Shown one piece after another: positions 15,671 through 24,305 of a stretch of DNA of 47,510 nucleotides. The DNA comes from Candidatus Woesearchaeota archaeon (GTDB lineage Archaea; Nanobdellota; Nanobdellia; Woesearchaeales; GW2011-AR4), in the NCBI GenBank assembly GCA_016177615.1, contig JACOUX010000018.1:1-47510 (forward strand). The letters run 5' to 3'. Below the pieces are notes generated by a model. It saw nothing but the letters and a program-made list of their open reading frames with translations. It ran no database searches and had not been told where the DNA came from. The translations under genes were made by a program, and so were the position numbers. Each line of letters begins with the position of its first letter. The first letter of the stretch is position 1.

Positions 15671-16321
15671 TTAACCCAAATTAACCGCATTTACAATTGC
15701 ATCTCTGGAATAGTCATAAATAATCAGCCTTGTCTGGTACCTTAACAGGAAGTCGCCGACTTTTGCATTTGCATACACTTCAGGGAACTGCTGCTTTAAC
15801 GTATTTAACGATGCCGCGTCCAGCTGGCCGCCCACAGGCTGCTGGTTTTGAAGCCCCTGGAGCTCGCTATGCTTGTTTAATTTTTCGAAAAAATCCTGCG
15901 GCAATTGGCCTTGCTGCGGTTGCTGCAGGCTTACTATTCCCCTAAACTTGTCATTGTCGTAGTCGTAAACAACAATTCTATCGGTATACTGCACAACGTA
16001 GTTCCCTATGAATGATACGTCCAAGCCGCTTATTTGCGCCTGGAGGTTAGCATAATTTGCATTATTTATCTGGATTATATTAAGCGGCGCAATTCCAACA
16101 AGGGATTTCATTTCGTCATGGGAAGTCAGCTTTTTCAGGAAGTCCTCAATACTCACAGTCTTTGGTGTTGCTGTTTTTTTCAGCTCATTTATTCTCATTA
16201 AAGAGATAATAGAAACTGTTAAAGTTGCTAATACCAGTATAATCAAAATATAGTGGTATATTGGCCTGCTAAAGAGGGATTCAGAAGAGCCAGCAGATCT
16301 AAAAATGTCCACCCTTGCCAT
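15671..16321 (-). CDS. Membrane-anchored protein with two repeated domains, unknown function
   Basis: I do not recognise a named family, although similar proteins are widespread in Woesearchaeota. The 216-residue product has a short cytoplasmic N-terminus, one TM helix (about 25-45 from this start) and two copies of a small domain: IGNYVVQYTDRIVVYDYDNDKF and VGDFLLRYQTRLIIYDYSRDAI. The copies are separated by a Gln/Pro-rich linker. The start at 16321 (MARVDIF) is preferred over the ATG at 16333 because a minus-strand TATA box (CTTAAATACA, 16342-16351) is about 25 bases upstream of it. It is divergent from the carbamoyltransferase gene, with 94 bases between the starts. An extracytoplasmic role is likely from the topology. 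Confidence 0.65.
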   Translation of the reverse strand: MARVDIFRSAGSSESLFSRPIYHYILIILVLATLTVSIISLMRINELKKTATPKTVSIEDFLKKLTSHDEMKSLVGIAPLNIIQINNANYANLQAQISGLDVSFIGNYVVQYTDRIVVYDYDNDKFRGIVSLQQPQQGQLPQDFFEKLNKHSELQGLQNQQPVGGQLDAASLNTLKQQFPEVYANAKVGDFLLRYQTRLIIYDYSRDAIVNAVNLG

Positions 16322-16341
16322 GCAAACAATCAATCTGCGCT

Positions 16342-16351
16342 TGTATTTAAG
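16342..16351 (-). promoter_or_regulatory. TATA box of the 15671-16321 gene
   Basis: The minus strand reads CTTAAATACA, about 25 bases from the ATG at 16321 and only 13 from the ATG at 16333. It therefore supports the shorter protein. Confidence 0.55.
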
Positions 16352-16383
16352 ATTTACGCTTAAGCAATTAAGTTAATCAAGAA

Positions 16384-16396
16384 AGGTTTAAAAATA
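16384..16396 (+). promoter_or_regulatory. TATA box of the carbamoyltransferase operon
   Basis: AGGTTTAAAAATA is centred about 25 bases before the ATG at 16416. It predicts a leaderless transcript and probably drives at least the carbamoyltransferase and galE-like genes. Confidence 0.55.
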
Positions 16397-16415
16397 TGCC
16401 AAAAATTCGAATCAG

Positions 16416-19058
16416 ATGCCAATTGTACTTGGATTCCATAGCCATAATCTTACCGGCGCTGCGCTGCTCAGGGATAAAAAAATTATTTCTGCAGTGAGTG
16501 AAGAAAGGCTTGACAGGGTGAAGAACAGCCAGGCCTTTCCTGAAAAGTCCATAAAAGAAGCGCTCCGTGAAGGAAAGCTAAACGATAACGAAGTAGACAT
16601 TATAGCATTAGGCGATCTCCGCTATAATTTTCCGATTGTCTCTGAGTACTTTAAAAGAATGCCTGAGACTTCTCCAAAATACTACTATTACCTTTTGGGA
16701 AGGATAAAGCACGTGCGCAATATGCACTTAAATTGCTCTAATGCAAATTATGGCTATATCAGAAAACATTTCACCAATAAGACTGTTGAATATGTCGAGC
16801 ATCACTTAAGCCACGCGGCTTCTGCCCATTTTACAAGCGGCAACGACAAAAATCTTATAGTCACAATTGACGGCTGGGGCGACAAGCTTTCAAATGGCGC
16901 CTATATGGGCAGCAGGGAAAAGATAGAGAGGCTATACAGCTCATGCGACTTGGATTCATTGGGGTATTTTTACAGCAGAATAACTATTGCTTTGGGATTT
17001 AAGCCGCACAGGCACGAGGGCAAAATAACAGGGCTTGCAGCTTACGGAAAGCCAACAAAGGAGCTGATGGACATAATGAACAGGATGGGGCATTTCGACA
17101 GGAAGAACATGAGGTTTAGGTTCAACCTGGGAAAGACTTATTTTCCAACACTTGATGTAGACAGGAATTTTATAAGCATGATTTCCAAATTCAAGCGTGA
17201 AGATGTAGCAGCTGCGGCGCAGAAATTTCTGGAAGACACGGTTAGGGAATATATAGTTGCTTTGGTCGACAAGGAAGGAAGCCATCATTTTGTGCTTGCA
17301 GGAGGCACATTTGCAAATGTCAAGCTTAATCAGGCTGTTAAGAGTGTTAATGGGGTAAAGAGCATATTCATCCATCCTGGAATGGGAGATGAAGGGCTGT
17401 GCTTGGGAAGCGCCTTGCAGGCTTACAACGATAATTATGGATATATGAATGCAAAGCTCAAGGACGTTTATTTTGGTCCTGAGTATTCAGGCCAGGAAAT
17501 CAAAAATGAGCTGGACAAGGCAAATGTCAGCTATATCCAAGCCAAGAATATTGAGCTTCAAGTTGCCGAGCTGCTTGCAAAGGGCAAGGTTGTCGCAAGA
17601 TTTAATGGAAGGATGGAATATGGCCCAAGGGCGCTTGGCAACAGGACTATCATGTACCAAACCCAGGATAAAAGCGTTAATGACTGGCTGAATAAAAGAT
17701 TGCATAGATGCTATGACGAAGAGACTGAAATCCTGACTAATGAAGGATGGAAGCTTATTAAGGGCATTTCGGATAATGAGGTTGTGGCAACACTTAACCC
17801 AAAAAAGGACACCATCGAATTTCAAAATATCATCAAAAAAGTTTCATATGATTATAATGGTCAGATGTTTAAGATTAAAAACCGCAGAATAGACTTAGTT
17901 ATAACTCCAAACCATAATTTGTGGGTAAAGAAGAAACATGGCCAGAATTATTCATTCATGAAAATAGATGATGCTGCAAAAATAAAAACTTACCATTATC
18001 AAAGAAAAAGCTGTGGCAATTGGAAAGGTAAGAAACGCGACAGCTTCAGATTAGGCAAGAGCAAAATACGCATGGAAATTTGGCTGGAATTTTTAGGGTA
18101 TTATATTTCTGAAGGCAGTTTCTATTATGACGGTTATGGCCGTTATAAAATTTCCATTGCGCAATCAAAGAAATCCATATATTTTAACCCTATTAAAAAA
18201 TGCTTAGAAAAACTTTCTTTTAAATTTCATTATTCTATAAAAGAGTTTATAATATATAACAAAGGGCTATTTGAATATTTAAAAAAACTTGGGAAGGCAG
18301 GCAATAAGCATGTCCCTAGGGAATTTATGTCTTTATCGAAGGAACAGCTTATGATTTTATTCAAGGCTTTAATTGACGGGGATGGCAATATAAGAGGGAA
18401 TGGATACAGGTATGCCACTACTAGCAAGCTTTTGGCTGATGATGTTCAGGAGTTGGCATTTAAATTAGGATTTAGCGCATATCTGTCTATGCAGAAAAAA
18501 AGCATAAACCCAAATCACCATCGGCTGTACATGGTTAGGATAGGAAGAAGCTCTGTAACTACGGTCAGGGCCAGCCATATTAGCAAAATGCCCTATCATG
18601 GGAAGGTATATTGTGTCACAGCCCCAAATCACATAATCTATGTCAGGCGCAATGGAAAGAGTGTTTTTTCAGGAAATACGGAGTTCATGCCTTTCGCTCC
18701 TGTTACATTGTCAGAGCATGCCAATAAATGCTATAAAGACATAAAGGGGGCAGAGTATACAGCCAAGTTTATGACAATCACCTTTGACTGCACGGACTGG
18801 ATGAAAGAGAATTGCGCAGGAGTTGTCCATATTGACGGCACCGCAAGGCCCCAATTAATTGATAAGGAAACAAACCCGGGCTATTACAGGATAGTGGATG
18901 AATACAGGAAAATCACAGGAATACCCTGCTTGATAAACACGAGCTTTAACATGCATGAAGAGCCGATAGTGTGCAGCCCTTATGATGCAATCAGGGCTTT
19001 TCTAGACGGAGGCCTTGATTATTTGGCGATAGGGGATTTTTTGGCAAAGAAAAGATGA
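16416..19058 (+). CDS. NodU/CmcH-type carbamoyltransferase interrupted by an intein
   Basis: The mature enzyme should transfer a carbamoyl group from carbamoyl phosphate, through carbamoyl-AMP, to a hydroxyl of a sugar or other glycan precursor. The 880-codon gene encodes 557 extein residues plus a 323-residue intein (residues 432-754). Extein landmarks are EERLDRVKNSQAFP, the metal-binding EHHLSHAASAHF, TIDGWGD, HEGKITGLAAYGKP, LAGGTFANVKLNQ, EYGPRALGNRTI and, split by the intein, the KRLHR/TEFMPFAP motif. The last corresponds to the conserved KxRExFRPFAP segment. A TATA box is centred about 25 bases before the ATG. The stop codon overlaps the galE-like start (ATGA), so the two are coupled, which suggests a glycan target. 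The family call is firm; the acceptor is unknown. Confidence 0.9.
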   Translation: MPIVLGFHSHNLTGAALLRDKKIISAVSEERLDRVKNSQAFPEKSIKEALREGKLNDNEVDIIALGDLRYNFPIVSEYFKRMPETSPKYYYYLLGRIKHVRNMHLNCSNANYGYIRKHFTNKTVEYVEHHLSHAASAHFTSGNDKNLIVTIDGWGDKLSNGAYMGSREKIERLYSSCDLDSLGYFYSRITIALGFKPHRHEGKITGLAAYGKPTKELMDIMNRMGHFDRKNMRFRFNLGKTYFPTLDVDRNFISMISKFKREDVAAAAQKFLEDTVREYIVALVDKEGSHHFVLAGGTFANVKLNQAVKSVNGVKSIFIHPGMGDEGLCLGSALQAYNDNYGYMNAKLKDVYFGPEYSGQEIKNELDKANVSYIQAKNIELQVAELLAKGKVVARFNGRMEYGPRALGNRTIMYQTQDKSVNDWLNKRLHRCYDEETEILTNEGWKLIKGISDNEVVATLNPKKDTIEFQNIIKKVSYDYNGQMFKIKNRRIDLVITPNHNLWVKKKHGQNYSFMKIDDAAKIKTYHYQRKSCGNWKGKKRDSFRLGKSKIRMEIWLEFLGYYISEGSFYYDGYGRYKISIAQSKKSIYFNPIKKCLEKLSFKFHYSIKEFIIYNKGLFEYLKKLGKAGNKHVPREFMSLSKEQLMILFKALIDGDGNIRGNGYRYATTSKLLADDVQELAFKLGFSAYLSMQKKSINPNHHRLYMVRIGRSSVTTVRASHISKMPYHGKVYCVTAPNHIIYVRRNGKSVFSGNTEFMPFAPVTLSEHANKCYKDIKGAEYTAKFMTITFDCTDWMKENCAGVVHIDGTARPQLIDKETNPGYYRIVDEYRKITGIPCLINTSFNMHEEPIVCSPYDAIRAFLDGGLDYLAIGDFLAKKR
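17709..18677 (+). mobile_element. Intein with LAGLIDADG homing endonuclease in the carbamoyltransferase
   Basis: This is an in-frame 323-residue protein-splicing element. It begins with Cys1 (block A, CYDEETEILTNEGW), has block B TPNH at 66-69 and two dodecapeptide motifs LEFLGYYISEGS (126-137) and LFKALIDGDGNI (217-228) of a DOD homing endonuclease. It ends with block F GKVYCVTAPNHIIYV and block G NGKSVFSGN, followed by Thr as the +1 extein residue. The penultimate residue is Gly rather than the usual His; SGN endings are known among DOD inteins. The insertion point is exact, since removal restores KRLHRTEFMPFAP, a continuous family motif. The second dodecapeptide looks intact, so the endonuclease may be active. 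Confidence 0.93.
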
Positions 19059-20041
19059 AGATTCTGGTTACAGGCGGTGCAGGATACGTTGGAAGCCAAT
19101 TGGTCAAAAGATTAGCCGAGGCTGGCTATGGGACAGTCGTATATGACAATCTTTCAGAAGGCCACAGGCAGGCTGTTGACAAAAATGCTGTTTTTATTAA
19201 AGGCGACTTAAAGGACAAGGTGAGCCTTGATTTTGTTTTCAAAAAGCACAAGATAGCAGGAATAATGCACCTGGCTGCTTACGTATCTGTAGCGGAATCT
19301 GTAGCCAATCCAGAAAAATATTATGCGAATAATGTAGAATGCGGCGCAAACCTTTTGGAAGCAATGAAAAGGAACAATGTAAATTTTATTGTGTTCTCCT
19401 CGTCTTCAATTGTTTATGGGGCAAAGGCAACGAGGCCATCTTCAGAAAGCGATAAAACAGAGCCTGGAAATCCTTATGGCGAAACAAAGCTGGCTTTTGA
19501 AAAAATGCTCAGAGAGGCTGATAAGGCAGGAATAAAGTCAATTTCCTTAAGATATTTTAATGCAGCAGGGGCAGACCCAAGCGGCTGTATCGGCGAAGAC
19601 CACAGGCCAGAGACGCACCTCATTCCCAATGTGCTGAAAGCAGCCATGGGAAAAAGTAAGGAGATAAGCATTTACGGAAACGATTACCAAACAAAAGACG
19701 GAACTGCGGTTAGGGACTATGCCCATGTAATGGATTTGTCAGATGCCCACATCCTTGCACTTGATGCCCTGCTTAATGGGCATAAGACAGACATTTATAA
19801 TCTGGGAAGCGAGAAGGGCTATTCAGTTTTGGAAGTAATAAGGGCTGCAGAAGAAGTTACAGGAAGAAGAATTCCAACTAAAATAATGGAAAAGAGGCCA
19901 GGCGACGTGCCATTCATTATTTCAAATTCGGCCAAAGCAAGAAAATCCCTTAAATGGAAGCCCAAATATACGGACATAAAAACTATTATTTCAACTGCTT
20001 GGAACTGGCATAAGACGCATCCAGATGGTTTCAGTGAGTAG
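19055..20041 (+). CDS. galE: UDP-glucose 4-epimerase-like SDR enzyme
   Basis: GalE interconverts UDP-glucose and UDP-galactose (or the N-acetyl forms) with bound NAD. The 328-residue protein has the N-terminal GGAGYVGS motif, HLAAYVSVAESV, SSSSIVYG with catalytic Ser, YGETK as the catalytic YxxxK, and LRYFNAAGADPSGCIGEDHRPETHLIPN, which is characteristic of GalE proper. Its ATG overlaps the carbamoyltransferase stop by four bases. Supply of a galactose-type donor for the glycan built by this island is a reasonable inference. Confidence 0.92.
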   Translation: MKILVTGGAGYVGSQLVKRLAEAGYGTVVYDNLSEGHRQAVDKNAVFIKGDLKDKVSLDFVFKKHKIAGIMHLAAYVSVAESVANPEKYYANNVECGANLLEAMKRNNVNFIVFSSSSIVYGAKATRPSSESDKTEPGNPYGETKLAFEKMLREADKAGIKSISLRYFNAAGADPSGCIGEDHRPETHLIPNVLKAAMGKSKEISIYGNDYQTKDGTAVRDYAHVMDLSDAHILALDALLNGHKTDIYNLGSEKGYSVLEVIRAAEEVTGRRIPTKIMEKRPGDVPFIISNSAKARKSLKWKPKYTDIKTIISTAWNWHKTHPDGFSE

Positions 20042-20123
20042 GCCGTAACTTGACGCAGAATTCTTCGATAGCACGCTTGCAACAGAAATATTTTTAAGGA
20101 AGCCAAAAACCCGAGCATTAAAA

Positions 20124-20954
20124 ATGGCCAAGGAAAAGGTGACTTTCTCATTTGGGGAAAACTTCAAGGACTATCTTAAAAGATACTATAACGAAGAGAG
20201 GCTAAGGATTGCCATGGAATCCGTGCAGCAGAGCATTCATCTCAAAAATCTAAAAGGAAAAATTTTCCTTGATGTCGGGTGCGGCTCTGGCCTTGCATCC
20301 TTATGCGCCTATAAGATGGGTGCAAAGAGAATAATCAGCTTTGATGTGGACAAAAACTGCATTGACTGCTCAAACTACATGAGAGGCAAAGAGTCAAATC
20401 CTGATAACTGGGAAATTCATTTTGGCTCCGTACTGGATAATAAATTTTTGTCAAAGCTGCCTGATGCAGATGTTGTGTATTCTTTCGGCGTGCTGCACCA
20501 CACAGGCAGCGTGTGGAAGGCAATTGAAAATGTGGCAGGAAAAGTCAAGAAACACGGCTATTTTTACTTCACATGCCTGAACAGGAAGCCAGGAATAAGG
20601 GGCTCTGAAAACCAGATAAAGCTGAAGAGGCTGTATAACCGGTCTCCTGATGCGGTGAAGAAAATGCTGGAGTATGCGCTGATAGGAAACTTTTTTTTCC
20701 AGAACCTGCTGCGCCTCAAAAACCCCAACAAAATTATAAGGGAGCAGGAAAGGCATCCCTTAAGCAGGGGTATGACATTCAGGACAGGAATTGTTGACTG
20801 GCTCGGCTCCCTTCCTTATGAGTTTGCAAGGCCTCAGGAGGTTTTTGACTTCTGCACAAAAAAGCTTGGGCTGCAGCTCGTCGATATGATTTTGGTTGAT
20901 GAAAGAAACATGCTTGGCAACAACCATTTTCTTTTTCAGAAGGTGCGAATATAA
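20124..20954 (+). CDS. Class I SAM-dependent methyltransferase
   Basis: This is a 276-residue Rossmann methyltransferase. Motif I is LDVGCGSGLASL, followed by the acidic SFDVD at the end of strand 2, DADVVYSFGVLHHTG (motif IV) and a C-terminal helical region. A 3-base gap separates its stop from the next ATG, so the two genes are co-transcribed. A TATA-like GAAATATTTTTAAGG (20086-20099) lies about 32 bases upstream of the start, so this pair probably has its own promoter within the carbamoyltransferase-galE strand. The substrate is unknown; a sugar or lipid of the glycan pathway is likely from context. Confidence 0.82.
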   Translation: MAKEKVTFSFGENFKDYLKRYYNEERLRIAMESVQQSIHLKNLKGKIFLDVGCGSGLASLCAYKMGAKRIISFDVDKNCIDCSNYMRGKESNPDNWEIHFGSVLDNKFLSKLPDADVVYSFGVLHHTGSVWKAIENVAGKVKKHGYFYFTCLNRKPGIRGSENQIKLKRLYNRSPDAVKKMLEYALIGNFFFQNLLRLKNPNKIIREQERHPLSRGMTFRTGIVDWLGSLPYEFARPQEVFDFCTKKLGLQLVDMILVDERNMLGNNHFLFQKVRI

Positions 20955-20957
20955 AAA

Positions 20958-22907
20958 ATGAAACGAAGCAAATTCAGGGATAATCTGCTGATATTGGGAA
21001 TTTTGTTCATCCTCACGGCATTTTCTATAGCTATTAATGGGTATTTCTTCGGCATAGAGGTTCATGGAGAAGTGTTTCCCATAATAAAAACCAGCATTGA
21101 TGGTTCCCTTTATAAAAATGAGATTATGATTAAATTTATTCCTTATTATGGTACTTATTTCTACAAGTTGCTGTCAATTCCGACAAGGATTTTTGGGCTT
21201 GAAAATTCCTTTTTTTACATATATGTGCTTAACGTCTATTTATTGCATGTTGTAATTTTTTATATAGCCAAGCTTCTGTTTAAGAAAAATATAATCGGAT
21301 ATTTGTCAGTTCTGCTTTATTTAATTGACAAGACTTTCCCCGGCAGCGAGCTTAAGCCTTTCTACGTAGTTCCAAGATTTTTTGTCCTCCCCTTCCTTTT
21401 CTTGGCAGTTTACCTATTTCTCAGAAAAAGATATGTCCTATCCTTCTTTTTCATAGGATTGATGATGAACATACATCTCACCAGCGCCCATCAATTGTTT
21501 CTGATGATGCTGCTTTATTTTGCATTGAATTACAAGGCTGTTGGGCTTAAGGCCATAATCCAATGCTTAATGGTCTTTTTCATTGTCTCAGCTCCGGTTT
21601 TATATACGGGATTCGCCAACAATACTATACCGCTTTTTCCGCCTGAAAGATGGTTCGAAATGGTCAAGATAAAAAATAGCCATCATTTTGACCCATTATT
21701 TTGGGGATTCAACAATTGGATTAGCCAGATGACTTTTGTTTTTGTATTTATGCTGTCGCTGGGGTTAATATCGCTAAAGGACGAGAAACATAAGAAAATG
21801 ATAACACTTGCAGCAGGAGTAGTCCTGCTCGATATATTCGCCACTATATCATATTACTTTTTCCCTATATCGGCATTGCTTACAGTTCAATGGTGGCGAA
21901 GCGGCATATTTCTGGGCATAATAGCGCTAATATATTCAAGCAATTACCTTTTTGAGATGTACAAGAAAAATCTCAGCCATAAAATTGCCGCTGTGGGGCT
22001 AGGAGCATCTATAATATTGTCGAATTTTAAGGGCGTTCTGCTTTTCCTTATCCTGATTGCGGCATTAAGCTTAAGAAAAAGGCCTTTAGTCTTCAAAGCG
22101 CTCATAGCGGCTTTTTTGTCGCTCTCAGCCTTGTCAGTTTACAGCAGCATAGCACCAGGAGTTCCAAGCAATATTTATGCATTGAAAATAGGATTTGTTC
22201 CATTCATATTGGTGTCATTAGCCATTGTGCTGACTATGCTGTTTGAATATTCAAAGAAGAGATTTACGCAGCTTAATAAAGTGATTCTTGGTTATTTTAT
22301 GGCATTCCTGTTTCTTATAGCTATGTTAGCAGGCTCCCTTCTCATTAGGAACTTATCCATTTGGCCAAGTGGAAAATTGCATGAGCATATGATGTACAGC
22401 TACATTTACGAAGGAAAACCCACAGTTACATATTCCTCGTTATCCAGGCTGATGAGCAATCCGCTGGGTTTTATAAGGCATAATGTTTACTTGCCCGGCT
22501 ACCTTGAAGAGAATGACTGGAGGTCATTGCAGTATTGGGCGAGAGACAATACCCATAAGGATGCATTGTTTATCACTCCCCCTTATATTGATTCTTTTCG
22601 GGCATTTTCAGAAAGAGCTGCACTGATAGAATGGATAGACATTGGGCTTGTAAATTTTGACATAGAGCTTGCAAACCAGCTGTGGGAGAGAATAACTGAT
22701 GCATGCGATTCAAGATTGTTTGGTGAATGCAGGGAGAATTCATGCATTGACCTATGCAAAAAAAATTACAATAATCTAGATGAATCCGACTTTTTGAGGC
22801 TATCGAGAAAGTATTCAGCGTCCTACGTGATTGTTGAGAAGCCAAAAGTGCTGAAACTTACTTTGGCATACGAGAATAATTCATTTCTGGCATACAAGGT
22901 TAAATGA
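20958..22907 (+). CDS. Multi-pass membrane protein, GT-C/DUF6798-like
   Basis: This is a 649-residue membrane protein with about 13 hydrophobic helices. The first external loop (GIEVHGEVFPIIKTSIDGSLYKNE) and the final 130-residue non-membrane domain (SLQYWARDNTHKDALFITPPYIDSFRAFSERAALIEW) resemble the DUF6798 group of membrane proteins, themselves GT-C-like. GT-C enzymes use lipid-phosphate sugars on the outer face of the membrane. The gene follows the methyltransferase after three bases. Family placement is from remembered motif patterns, so the catalytic role is uncertain. Confidence 0.65.
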   Translation: MKRSKFRDNLLILGILFILTAFSIAINGYFFGIEVHGEVFPIIKTSIDGSLYKNEIMIKFIPYYGTYFYKLLSIPTRIFGLENSFFYIYVLNVYLLHVVIFYIAKLLFKKNIIGYLSVLLYLIDKTFPGSELKPFYVVPRFFVLPFLFLAVYLFLRKRYVLSFFFIGLMMNIHLTSAHQLFLMMLLYFALNYKAVGLKAIIQCLMVFFIVSAPVLYTGFANNTIPLFPPERWFEMVKIKNSHHFDPLFWGFNNWISQMTFVFVFMLSLGLISLKDEKHKKMITLAAGVVLLDIFATISYYFFPISALLTVQWWRSGIFLGIIALIYSSNYLFEMYKKNLSHKIAAVGLGASIILSNFKGVLLFLILIAALSLRKRPLVFKALIAAFLSLSALSVYSSIAPGVPSNIYALKIGFVPFILVSLAIVLTMLFEYSKKRFTQLNKVILGYFMAFLFLIAMLAGSLLIRNLSIWPSGKLHEHMMYSYIYEGKPTVTYSSLSRLMSNPLGFIRHNVYLPGYLEENDWRSLQYWARDNTHKDALFITPPYIDSFRAFSERAALIEWIDIGLVNFDIELANQLWERITDACDSRLFGECRENSCIDLCKKNYNNLDESDFLRLSRKYSASYVIVEKPKVLKLTLAYENNSFLAYKVK

Positions 22908-22954
22908 GGGAAAAGCAAATAAGAAATAAATTCATTAGCAACAATACGTAATCC

Positions 22955-24259
22955 TTATTTAGCGTTATCGGACCGTATCTCCGCAAATTTCACAATATTT
23001 CTTTCGCCTATGACGCCTACAAGATAATTTTTCCACTTTATTATCTGCTGCGGATTTTGATGCAAATAAGCCGCATCTTCCTCGGTTCTTTTCCCGATTG
23101 TGTGGTAATATTCGAATGTAGTCTCCTTGTCAATAGGGAAATTATACCTTTCAGGGTCATTCCAGATCTGGCCTCCGGGCAATGGCACGAAGATATGCAT
23201 GCCGAAGCTGTCTGCAGGCGCCTGCCTTATGAATTCGGCTGTCTCCTCAACAGTCTCTTCAGTCTCTCCTGGCAATCCAACAATCATCTGGGCCCTTACT
23301 TTTATTCCTGCAGCCTTGGCAATTTTAATTGCATTCAGGTTTTCCTGCACTGTGGTCTCTTTTTGTATGATGTCAAGGATCTTCTGGCTTCCGGTCTCTA
23401 TCCCATAAGTTACCTGGCTGCAGCCTGCTTGCTTCATTATCCTAAACAATTCCGGGTCAGTCCTGTCAGCCCTTGTCAAGCAGTGCCAGTCATAAAGGAT
23501 GCCCTGATCATGAATTTCTTTCAGCCCAGCACACAGCTTGATAACCCTTCTGTCATCAACAATGAAAGTGTCATCAAAGAAATTAACCCTGTCTACACCA
23601 TAAGTGTAATGGACATATTTTATCTCATCTATAACCCGCTGCACGCTTTTATATCTCATCCTTCGCTTGCTTATAGCGGCTTGTGCGCAGAATGCGCAGT
23701 CAAACGGGCAGCCTCTTGCCGACAATATCTTTGCTTCCTTGTTATTTGGGGTAGGCCCTATCACTGAATTAGTTCCCATCTTGACATAATCATGCATATC
23801 AATCAGGTCCCAGGCAGGCATCGGTATTTCATCAATGTTCTCAACAAGAGGAGCTGTTACAATTTTATCCCTTTTGCCGTTCACAATATCGAGCAATGCC
23901 TGCTCACCCTCTCCCCTAATCACTATATCACATTTTGTGTCCCTTAAAGTCCTCTCAGGTTCAACTGAAGGGTGGAATCCACCCAATACGACAAGCGCGT
24001 TTGATTGCCTTGCCTTTAGCTTAGCAACAATCTTAATGACTATAGAATAGTGGGGCGTTGTGCATGAAACTCCGTAAATATCTCCGTGAGGGATAAACCA
24101 GTATTTTTCAGGAAAGCCATTAAGGTCGCAAAACTGTATGTTAACGCCCTTCTCCCTTAAGAAAGATGCTATGGTCAACAGATTGTCCGGAGGATGCTCC
24201 CTGTCTGAAAGGAGCCAGGGGCTGGGCGGGTTTATTAAAACCACTTTTGGGTATTTCAT
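22955..24259 (-). CDS. Cobalamin-binding radical SAM protein (class B), copy 1
   Basis: This is a 434-residue protein with an N-terminal B12-binding-like Rossmann domain (about 1-150: VVLINPPSPWLL, GGFHPSVEPE, GEGEQALLDIV) and a radical SAM barrel. The barrel carries the cluster motif CxxxCxxC at Cys184, Cys188 and Cys191 (ARGCPFDCAFCAQ), then GIETGSQKILD and QMIVGLPGET. Class B members typically methylate unactivated carbons or rearrange carbon skeletons of lipids, sugars or antibiotics. A minus-strand TATA box (CATTTAAATAA, 24281-24291) lies 27 bases upstream. The protein at 38941-40275 is about four-fifths identical. The YfhO-like gene ends just upstream on the same strand. The substrate cannot be read from the sequence. 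Confidence 0.88.
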   Translation of the reverse strand: MKYPKVVLINPPSPWLLSDREHPPDNLLTIASFLREKGVNIQFCDLNGFPEKYWFIPHGDIYGVSCTTPHYSIVIKIVAKLKARQSNALVVLGGFHPSVEPERTLRDTKCDIVIRGEGEQALLDIVNGKRDKIVTAPLVENIDEIPMPAWDLIDMHDYVKMGTNSVIGPTPNNKEAKILSARGCPFDCAFCAQAAISKRRMRYKSVQRVIDEIKYVHYTYGVDRVNFFDDTFIVDDRRVIKLCAGLKEIHDQGILYDWHCLTRADRTDPELFRIMKQAGCSQVTYGIETGSQKILDIIQKETTVQENLNAIKIAKAAGIKVRAQMIVGLPGETEETVEETAEFIRQAPADSFGMHIFVPLPGGQIWNDPERYNFPIDKETTFEYYHTIGKRTEEDAAYLHQNPQQIIKWKNYLVGVIGERNIVKFAEIRSDNAK

Positions 24260-24280
24260 ATCCAGATACCATTTAGAATA

Positions 24281-24291
24281 TTATTTAAATG
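24281..24291 (-). promoter_or_regulatory. TATA box of radical SAM copy 1
   Basis: CATTTAAATAA on the minus strand is centred 27 bases from the ATG at 24259. It lies between this gene and the end of the YfhO-like gene. Confidence 0.55.
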
Positions 24292-24305
24292 TTTCGGTTT
24301 ACTTT

